From: JBFLVT01 sp036804525
GTDB taxonomy: Bacteria; Bacillota; Desulfotomaculia; Desulfotomaculales; JASEER01
Direction of reading: 5' to 3'
Length of the DNA stretch: 11,200 nucleotides
Assembly: GCA_036804525.1 (NCBI GenBank)
Contig: DAIRSE010000040.1
Coordinates: 1-11,200 of the forward strand
In this document: positions 6,558 through 11,200 of the stretch, piece by piece
Layout: each line of letters begins with the position of its first letter
How positions within the stretch are numbered: position 1 is the stretch's first letter
The notes under the pieces: model-generated
What the model was told of the DNA's origin: nothing
What the model saw: the letters and a program-made list of their open reading frames with translations, nothing else
The model's database searches: none
Made by a program: the position numbers and the translations under genes

Positions 6558-9041
6558 GTGCCCTTTTACGCGCACCGGGACGAACGGCGCTTCTACCTGC
6601 TGGGCGCCCACCTGGCCCACGTGGCGGCGGGTGCCGCCGCGCGCCTGGTCCACCTGCCGGACGGCCGGGAGCTTGGCGACGCAGCGCTCCTGGCCGGGCT
6701 GGCCCACGACTTCGGGAAGTACACCGGCTTCTTCCAGCACTACCTGCGCACCGGGCGGGGCGGGCCGGAGAAACAGCACGCCTTCCTCTCGGGCCTCTGG
6801 GCGGCGCACCTGGCGGCGGACGCCGGACTGGAGCCGGCGCGGCGGCTGGCGATCTTTCTGGCCGTGATCCGCCACCACCAGGGGCTTGTGGACCCGGAGG
6901 CGTACCTCGTCGCTCCGCGGGAACTGGCCGGAGAGTGGAGCGAACTGAAGGAGGAGACCGCCCTGCGGCTGCGCCGGCTCGAGGCCCAGGTGGCCGACCT
7001 CCAGCGGAGTGCCCCCGCCGTGGCCCGCTCCCTGGCTCTGGCCGCGCGTTACGCAGCGCGGCTCCTTGCCTCCCGGGGCCTGTCCGGCCCGCCGTGGCTG
7101 ACACGGGACTGGACGGCGACCCTGGGCGGCTTTCTGGACGGTTGGACGGCGACCTACGGGGAACTCTACCGCGCCTGGCGGGGCGTCAAGCGGCGGAACG
7201 AGAGCGACCTTGCGGCCTACTTCGAGGTCCTTTCCCTCTTCTCCGCCCTGATCGACGCCGACAAGATCCACGCCGCCCGCGTGGCCGAGGCCTCACGCCC
7301 GGCCCTGCCCGCCGACCCCGTGGGTCGCTACCGGGCGGCGCGTTTCGGGTCTCCGCGCAGCCCCATGGACGAACTGCGGGACGACCTCTACCGCAGCGTG
7401 GTCTGCCTTATCGACCGGGCGCCCCCGGGGCAGCGGCTCTTTACCATCACCGCGCCCACCGGCACCGGCAAGACCCTGGCCGGCCTGGCTGCCGCCTTCC
7501 GTTTGCGGGAGCGCCTGGCCGCCGCCGGGCGACCGGCACCCCGGATTATCTACGCCCTGCCTTTTACGAGCATCGTCGACCAAACCTTCGATGTGATTCA
7601 GAGAGTCTTGCGGGATATCTGCCAGGCCAGAGACGGCCCCCCCAGTTTCTGGCTTTTGAAGCATCACCATCTGGCGGAACCCGTGTACCGGGAACCGGGG
7701 AGGGGAGACGAGGAGCGTGCTCTCGACGCTTCGTTACTGCTCATTGAGAGCTGGCAGAGTGAGGTCGTGGTCACGACCTTCGTCCAGCTTTTGCATACCC
7801 TGATCGGTTACGAGAATCGCATGCTGAAGAAGTTCCATCGCCTGGGCGGAGCGGTCTTAATTCTCGATGAGGTGCAGAACATCCCGGTCGAGTACTGGCC
7901 GCTGGTCACGGCCACCTTCCGGCAGGCGGCCGCGCGGCTGGACTTGCGGGTCATCCTGATGACCGCCACGCGCCCCGAGTGGTTCGCCCCCGGTGAGGCC
8001 CTGGAACTGGCGGGCGAGGCGGAAACCGTACGACGACGCTTCGCGGCACTGAACCGCGTCACGGTGACGGCCGACAGCGCGCCCCTCACCGTAACGCAGG
8101 CGGCGGCCGAGTTCCTGGCGCACCACCGCCGGGAGCGCGCCTACCTCGTGGTTCTCAACACCATTAAAAGCTCGATTGCCTTCTATCAGGCGCTGCAGCA
8201 GGCCTGGGACGACCGGGGGCCGTCCCTCTACTACCTCTCCACGAACATCGTTCCGGCCGAGCGGGAGCGACGCTTGCGGGAGATCGGAGAACACCTGAAG
8301 CGAGGCGAGAAGCCCGTCGTCGTGTCCACCCAAGTGGTCGAGGCCGGGGTGGACATGGACTTCGACGAGGTGTGGCGCGATCTGGGGCCGGTGGATGCCG
8401 TGGTGCAGGTCGCCGGCCGCTGCAACCGGCACTTCCGCGCCGAAAGAGGCAGGGTGCGGCTGTTGCACCTGGTGGCCGACGGCGAGAGCGACGCGCGGGA
8501 GCGCTCCCTGGCGTCTTACGTTTACGGCCCGATCCATACCCGAGCCGCGCGCCTTCTCTTCGCCGAGCGCCCCGTGCTGGCCGAGCCGGAGTTCTTCGAT
8601 GCCGTGGCCGACTACTTCCGCCTGGTGCGCGAGGGCAAATCCGCGGCGGACAGTGAGGACCTCCTGCGGGCGATGGCCAGACTGCGCTTCGACCGGGAAC
8701 GCGACGAGGAGACGCCCGCCGTCAGCGACTTCGCCCTGATCCGGGAACTGCCGCGCTATGTAGACGTTTTCGTCTGTGTTGATGCCGCGGCGGAGGCCGT
8801 CTGGGAACGCTATCGAAACGAAGTGGCCGGCCAACGGGACCTGCGCCGCCGGCGGGAGGCCTTCCTGGCGATGAAGCGCGACTTCAGGCGCTACCTGCTT
8901 TCCGTGCCGGGCGCGCTCGTCCTGCATCGCCTGGCGGGCGATGCCCGTCCGTTGTGCGTTCCCGGCTACCTGCTGGACGAGTTCTACGACGCCGCAACCG
9001 GTTTCAAGCGGCTCATCGACGACCGCGTCCTCATCTACTGA
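6558..9041 (+). CDS. cas3: Cas3 HD nuclease-helicase, type I effector
   Basis: 827 residues with the usual two parts. The N-terminal HD nuclease (about 1-240) shows H18/H21, H50-D51 (AHDFGK), H74, R105-H106-H107 and D233 in LIDADK, the metal ligands expected of Cas3''. The superfamily 2 helicase follows: Walker A APTGTGKT (299-306), DEVQ box (437-440), motif III TAT (469-471) and motif VI Q617-V-A-G-R-C-N-R624. Cas3 is recruited to target-bound Cascade, nicks the displaced strand, then unwinds and degrades DNA 3' to 5'. The DEVQ form of motif II occurs in many Cas3 proteins and is not a defect. The GTG start has GGAGGGG five bases upstream, within the cas5 end. Bases about 7540-7880, between and including core helicase motifs, are noticeably AT-richer than the rest. 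A 29-base gap precedes cas4. Confidence 0.96.
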   Translation: MPFYAHRDERRFYLLGAHLAHVAAGAAARLVHLPDGRELGDAALLAGLAHDFGKYTGFFQHYLRTGRGGPEKQHAFLSGLWAAHLAADAGLEPARRLAIFLAVIRHHQGLVDPEAYLVAPRELAGEWSELKEETALRLRRLEAQVADLQRSAPAVARSLALAARYAARLLASRGLSGPPWLTRDWTATLGGFLDGWTATYGELYRAWRGVKRRNESDLAAYFEVLSLFSALIDADKIHAARVAEASRPALPADPVGRYRAARFGSPRSPMDELRDDLYRSVVCLIDRAPPGQRLFTITAPTGTGKTLAGLAAAFRLRERLAAAGRPAPRIIYALPFTSIVDQTFDVIQRVLRDICQARDGPPSFWLLKHHHLAEPVYREPGRGDEERALDASLLLIESWQSEVVVTTFVQLLHTLIGYENRMLKKFHRLGGAVLILDEVQNIPVEYWPLVTATFRQAAARLDLRVILMTATRPEWFAPGEALELAGEAETVRRRFAALNRVTVTADSAPLTVTQAAAEFLAHHRRERAYLVVLNTIKSSIAFYQALQQAWDDRGPSLYYLSTNIVPAERERRLREIGEHLKRGEKPVVVSTQVVEAGVDMDFDEVWRDLGPVDAVVQVAGRCNRHFRAERGRVRLLHLVADGESDARERSLASYVYGPIHTRAARLLFAERPVLAEPEFFDAVADYFRLVREGKSAADSEDLLRAMARLRFDRERDEETPAVSDFALIRELPRYVDVFVCVDAAAEAVWERYRNEVAGQRDLRRRREAFLAMKRDFRRYLLSVPGALVLHRLAGDARPLCVPGYLLDEFYDAATGFKRLIDDRVLIY

Positions 9042-9070
9042 TCCGTTTCTGAGGGGGTGCCCGATGCGGC

Positions 9071-9574
9071 ATGGACGCCATCCCGCGCGTCACCGGCAGT
9101 CTGGTCCAGGCCTTCATGATCTGCCCCCGGCAGGTATGGCTCATGTCCCGGCAGATCTGTCCCGATGAGGACAACGTTTACCTGGAACTGGGGCGGCTGA
9201 TCGGAGGCCGGGCTTACGGCCGCGAGCGGAAGGAAGTGCACCTCGGGCACCTGCGGTTGGACCTGGTGCGCCGGGGCGGGAAGGAATGCGTGGTGGGAGA
9301 GGTCAAAAAGTCGTCCCGCGCGCGTGAGGCGGCGCGGATGCAGCTCGCCTTTTATCTTTACGAACTGCGGGAGATGGGCATCGAGGCCGAGGGGGAGCTG
9401 TTGTTTCCCGAGGAGCGGCGGCGGGAGCGCCTGGTGCTGGACGCGTCGCTGGCGCGGGAGGTGAAGGAGTTGAAGGAACAGATCGAGGCCCTCATCCGCC
9501 GGGAGAACCCCCCTCCGGCGGCCAGGGGCCCGTTCTGCGGGAAGTGCGCCTACGCCGAACTCTGCTGGGCATAG
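9071..9574 (+). CDS. cas4: Cas4 Fe-S exonuclease (adaptation)
   Basis: 167 residues. The four cysteines of the iron-sulphur cluster are C18 (CPRQ) and C156-x2-C159-x5-C165 at the very end. The RecB-like nuclease motifs are D64 (LRLDLV), E77-V-K79 (GEVKKSS) and Q91-x3-Y95. Cas4 works with Cas1-Cas2 to select PAM-bearing prespacers and trim their 3' ends, fixing spacer orientation. ATG 9071 is the only practical start: an in-frame stop lies at 9050-9052 and GAGGGGGT (9051-9058) is 12 bases upstream. It is the only gene with an assignable start here that begins with ATG. Eleven bases separate it from cas1. All catalytic residues are present, so the protein should be active. Confidence 0.95.
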   Translation: MDAIPRVTGSLVQAFMICPRQVWLMSRQICPDEDNVYLELGRLIGGRAYGRERKEVHLGHLRLDLVRRGGKECVVGEVKKSSRAREAARMQLAFYLYELREMGIEAEGELLFPEERRRERLVLDASLAREVKELKEQIEALIRRENPPPAARGPFCGKCAYAELCWA

Positions 9575-9585
9575 GAGTGAGAAGG

Positions 9586-10581
9586 GTGCAGAAGACGCTG
9601 TATCTCTTTGCCAGCGGGCGTCTTAAACGGAAAGACAATACCATCTGTGTCGAGGGCGACGAGGGCACCAGGTACTTTCCGGTGACCGGTCTGCGCGACA
9701 TCGTCGTCTTCGGCGAGGTCGACCTCAACAAGAAGCTCCTGGAGTTTATCCAGGAAAGCGAGGTCGTGCTGCATTTCTTCGGCTACTACGGCAACTACGT
9801 CGGCAGCTTCTATCCCCGTGAGCATTACAACTCCGGCTATATGGTTCTCCGCCAGGCCGAGCACTACCTGGATCCCGAGCGGAGGCTGGATCTGGCCCGG
9901 CGTTTTGTCGCCGGCGCCCTGGCCAACATCCTGCAGGTCTTGCGGTACTATCAGAACCGGGGGAAGGACCTCGCCGCCTGTATCGAGTCCATTGCCGGGC
10001 TGTCCGGAGACGGGCTGTCCGCGTGCCGGACTGTTGAGGAACTGATGGCCGTCGAAGGCAACGCCCGCGCCCAATACTACGAGAGTCTCAACACCATCCT
10101 GGAGGGCTCCCCGTTTGCGATGGGGGTGCGTTCCAAGCGACCTCCGGCGGATCCGTTGAACGCCCTCATCAGCTTCGGCAACTCTTTGATCTACGTGAAG
10201 GTCCTGACCGAGATCTACAAAACCCATCTCGACCCGCGGATCGGCTATCTGCACACCACTAACTTCCGCCGGTTCACCTTAAACCTCGACGTGGCCGAGA
10301 TCTTCAAGCCCATCCTGGCCGACCGCGTACTCTTCAACCTGGTGGGCAAAAACATGCTCGGCAAGAGTGACTTTGAGCGTCATGGAGCCGCCGTCCTGCT
10401 TAAAGAGCGCGGTCGCAGGCTTTACGTTCAGGAACTCGAAGAAAAACTTAAGTCGACTTTTTACCACCGGCGGCTCAAGCGCAACGTCAGCTACCAGACG
10501 CTCATCCGCATGGAGCTATACAAACTGGAGAAACACCTGATGGGTGAGCAAGCCTACGAGCCGTTCGTCAGCCGCTGGTAG
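9586..10581 (+). CDS. cas1: Cas1 integrase (type I-B adaptation)
   Basis: 331 residues from GTG 9586. The opening MQKTLYLFASGRLKRKDNT matches the first strands of I-B Cas1 proteins, and AGGAG at 9573-9577 stands eight bases upstream. The open frame extends back to GTG 9544 and GTG 9577, but the first would lie inside cas4 and add residues unlike the family. The metal-binding triad is E157 (AVEGNAR), H223 (YLHTTNFRR) and E238 (DVAEIFKP). Cas1, with Cas2, integrates prespacers at the leader-proximal repeat by two transesterifications. It sits 11 bases after cas4 and 35 before cas2. The protein appears intact and of normal length. Confidence 0.95.
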   Translation: MQKTLYLFASGRLKRKDNTICVEGDEGTRYFPVTGLRDIVVFGEVDLNKKLLEFIQESEVVLHFFGYYGNYVGSFYPREHYNSGYMVLRQAEHYLDPERRLDLARRFVAGALANILQVLRYYQNRGKDLAACIESIAGLSGDGLSACRTVEELMAVEGNARAQYYESLNTILEGSPFAMGVRSKRPPADPLNALISFGNSLIYVKVLTEIYKTHLDPRIGYLHTTNFRRFTLNLDVAEIFKPILADRVLFNLVGKNMLGKSDFERHGAAVLLKERGRRLYVQELEEKLKSTFYHRRLKRNVSYQTLIRMELYKLEKHLMGEQAYEPFVSRW

Positions 10582-10616
10582 CCGGCGGGGGCAAGAGTGG
10601 CAGGGGAAGAGACGCG

Positions 10617-10880
10617 GTGTTTGTAATCCTGGTGTACGACGTCAACGTCAAAAGGGTGGCCAAGGTCCTGAAAGTGGCGCGCCGCTACCTGAGCTGGGTG
10701 CAGAACTCCGTCCTGGAGGGTGAACTCACCGAGGCCTCCTTCCGCGCTTTGCAGGCCGACATGGAGAGAATCATCAACCAGCGGGAGGATTCGCTTCTCT
10801 TCTACGTCCTCGGCAGCCAGAAGTACGCCCGGCGCGAACTGATGGGCGTGCGCAAGGGCGGGGAAGAGTGGATCTTTTGA
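10617..10880 (+). CDS. cas2: Cas2, structural partner of Cas1
   Basis: 87 residues, the normal Cas2 length. The ferredoxin-like fold begins MFVILVYDVNVKR, with D8 at the conserved acidic position after the first strand, followed by KVLKVARRYLSWVQNSVLEGEL, the strongly conserved helix and dimer strand of I-B Cas2. A Cas2 dimer bridges two Cas1 dimers and sets spacer length; its own nuclease activity is not needed for integration. The GTG start has AGGGGAAGAG upstream at good spacing. It is the last cas gene and its stop is followed directly by the leader. Identification is secure. Confidence 0.95.
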   Translation: MFVILVYDVNVKRVAKVLKVARRYLSWVQNSVLEGELTEASFRALQADMERIINQREDSLLFYVLGSQKYARRELMGVRKGGEEWIF

Positions 10881-11080
10881 GCAGGATTTTTGTCGTCGAC
10901 CGCGAATAGTGCAAAAACCCCCGGGGATCGACGACAGCCCCCCGCGGTCGGGGATATGGCTTTCGGCCCGCGTCGCCCAAGGCTTCGCCCGGCCGACGAC
11001 TCCTGTTTGCAGGGGTACCCCGGCGGATTGACTACACCGCGGGGCGGACGACGACTCCAGGTGTGACAAGGCCGCGACGG
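10881..11080 (+). promoter_or_regulatory. CRISPR leader region
   Basis: These 200 bases between cas2 and the first repeat hold no gene I can support. Being at the cas side of the array, and upstream of repeats whose ATTGAAAC end points away, this is the leader, which should carry the array promoter and the sequences that guide Cas1-Cas2. It contains a long inverted repeat (10891-10936), the 8-base palindrome CCCCGGGG (10919-10926), the 10-base palindrome GGGGTACCCC (11012-11021), and three copies of CGACGAC. A TTGACT at 11028-11033 resembles a -35 box, but no good -10 stands 16-18 bases later. Unlike many leaders it is GC-rich. Confidence 0.8.
10891..10936. repeat. Inverted repeat in the leader, adjacent to cas2
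   Basis: TGTCGTCGA (10891-10899) and TCGACGACA (10928-10936) are perfect 9-base inverted arms. Past a one-base bulge (A10927), CC 10900-10901 can also pair with GG 10925-10926, leaving a loop of about 23 bases that includes GTGCAAAAACCCCC. No T-run follows on either strand, so it is not an intrinsic terminator. It could be a protein binding site or an RNA stem at the end of the cas mRNA. Confidence 0.65.
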
Positions 11081-11200
11081 GTTTTCAGCCTACCTACGAG
11101 GAATTGAAACACCAGCTCGTTATGTTTGGGCGTCACGTGCCTCCAGTTTTCAGCCTACCTACGAGGAATTGAAACTGTCTGGACCTGGGTTCGGTTCGGT
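11081..11200 (+). CRISPR. CRISPR array, leader-proximal end (continues beyond window)
   Basis: Two identical 30-base repeats lie at 11081-11110 and 11146-11175. Each begins GTTTTCAGCCTACC and ends GAGGAATTGAAAC. Spacer 1 is 35 bases (11111-11145) and spacer 2 is cut by the window edge after 25 bases (11176-11200). The repeat has only a weak internal stem (CCT/AGG), and its last eight bases, ATTGAAAC, are the expected crRNA 5' handle after Cas6 cleavage, as is typical of I-B arrays. The orientation fits transcription away from the cas operon, so spacer 1 should be the newest. The array length cannot be judged here. Confidence 0.95.

Noticed and set aside
5704..7104. Long minus-strand open frame (466 codons) opposite cas7-cas5-cas3
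   Set aside because: It is antisense to three well-identified genes, is dominated by Arg, Pro, Gly and Ala, and shows no domain. Long antisense frames are expected in DNA this GC-rich.
7857..8927. Minus-strand open frame (356 codons) opposite cas3, and similar ones at 4722-5825, 3169-3882, 3898-4662 and 1939-2697
   Set aside because: All lie opposite secure genes, lack recognisable motifs and have no convincing ribosome binding sites; they mirror the codon pattern of the + strand genes.
9064..9066. ATG 9064 as the cas4 start, because it is closer to the GAGGGGGT site
   Set aside because: It is in another frame and yields no Cas4 sequence; the Cas4 frame has ATG 9071.
9544..9585. Longer cas1 starting at GTG 9544
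   Set aside because: This start lies within cas4, lacks an SD, and adds residues unlike Cas1. GTG 9586 has AGGAG at good distance and gives the family N-terminus.
10891..10936. Leader inverted repeat as a rho-independent terminator for the cas operon
   Set aside because: No T-run follows the stem on either strand, and the T-rich tract lies before the stem rather than after it.
11028..11033. TTGACT as the -35 box of the array promoter
   Set aside because: No TATAAT-like box lies 16-18 bases downstream, so I did not annotate a promoter there.
1..11200. A type III (Cas10) module within the window
   Set aside because: No Cas10, Csm or Cmr motifs (GGDD palm motif, Cas7-like RAMPs other than Csh2) are encoded; only the ancillary CARF effectors suggest type III.

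Overview
The window holds most of one CRISPR-Cas locus, with every gene on the + strand. It is a subtype I-B system in near-canonical order: cas6 (3' end only), two CARF-domain effector genes, cas8b, cas7, cas5, cas3, cas4, cas1, cas2, a leader, and the start of a repeat-spacer array that runs off the right edge. The DNA is GC-rich, the ribosome binding sites are strong and purine-rich, and the repeat ends in ATTGAAAC. Together these suggest a GC-rich, possibly thermophilic member of the Bacillota (Clostridia / Desulfotomaculum-like). This assignment is an inference; no ribosomal or other phylogenetic marker is present.

Layout. Positions 1-116 are the C-terminus of Cas6, the crRNA-processing endonuclease. 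Positions 155-2682 hold two overlapping genes: a Csx2/TM1812-family CARF-HEPN ribonuclease, and a Card1/Can2-like CARF plus PD-(D/E)xK nuclease. Both families are normally activated by cyclic oligoadenylates made by Cas10 of type III systems, yet no cas10 lies in this window. A 114-base gap (2683-2796) carries two small dyads, a weak promoter-like element and a full-length Shine-Dalgarno sequence for cas8b. From 2797 to 10880 the interference genes (cas8b-cas7-cas5-cas3) and adaptation genes (cas4-cas1-cas2) are packed with overlaps or short gaps and look like one transcription unit. The 200-base leader (10881-11080) contains a long inverted repeat and repeated CGACGAC motifs. Two 30-base repeats, a 35-base spacer and a partial second spacer end the window.

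How it works together. Cas6 would cut the array transcript inside each repeat, leaving an ATTGAAAC 5' handle. Cas8b, Cas7, Cas5 and probably a small subunit (Cas11b, translated from an in-frame start inside cas8b) would form the I-B Cascade on the crRNA. Cas3 would be recruited to nick and unwind target DNA. Cas4, Cas1 and Cas2 would trim and insert new spacers at the leader end.

The points most worth following up are the CARF effector pair in a type I-B locus without cas10, the well-supported internal Cas11b start, the CTG start of cas8b with a ten-base anti-SD match, and the near absence of ATG starts (one of ten assignable starts, counting the internal one). No wholly new system is visible; what is unusual is the combination and the translational architecture.
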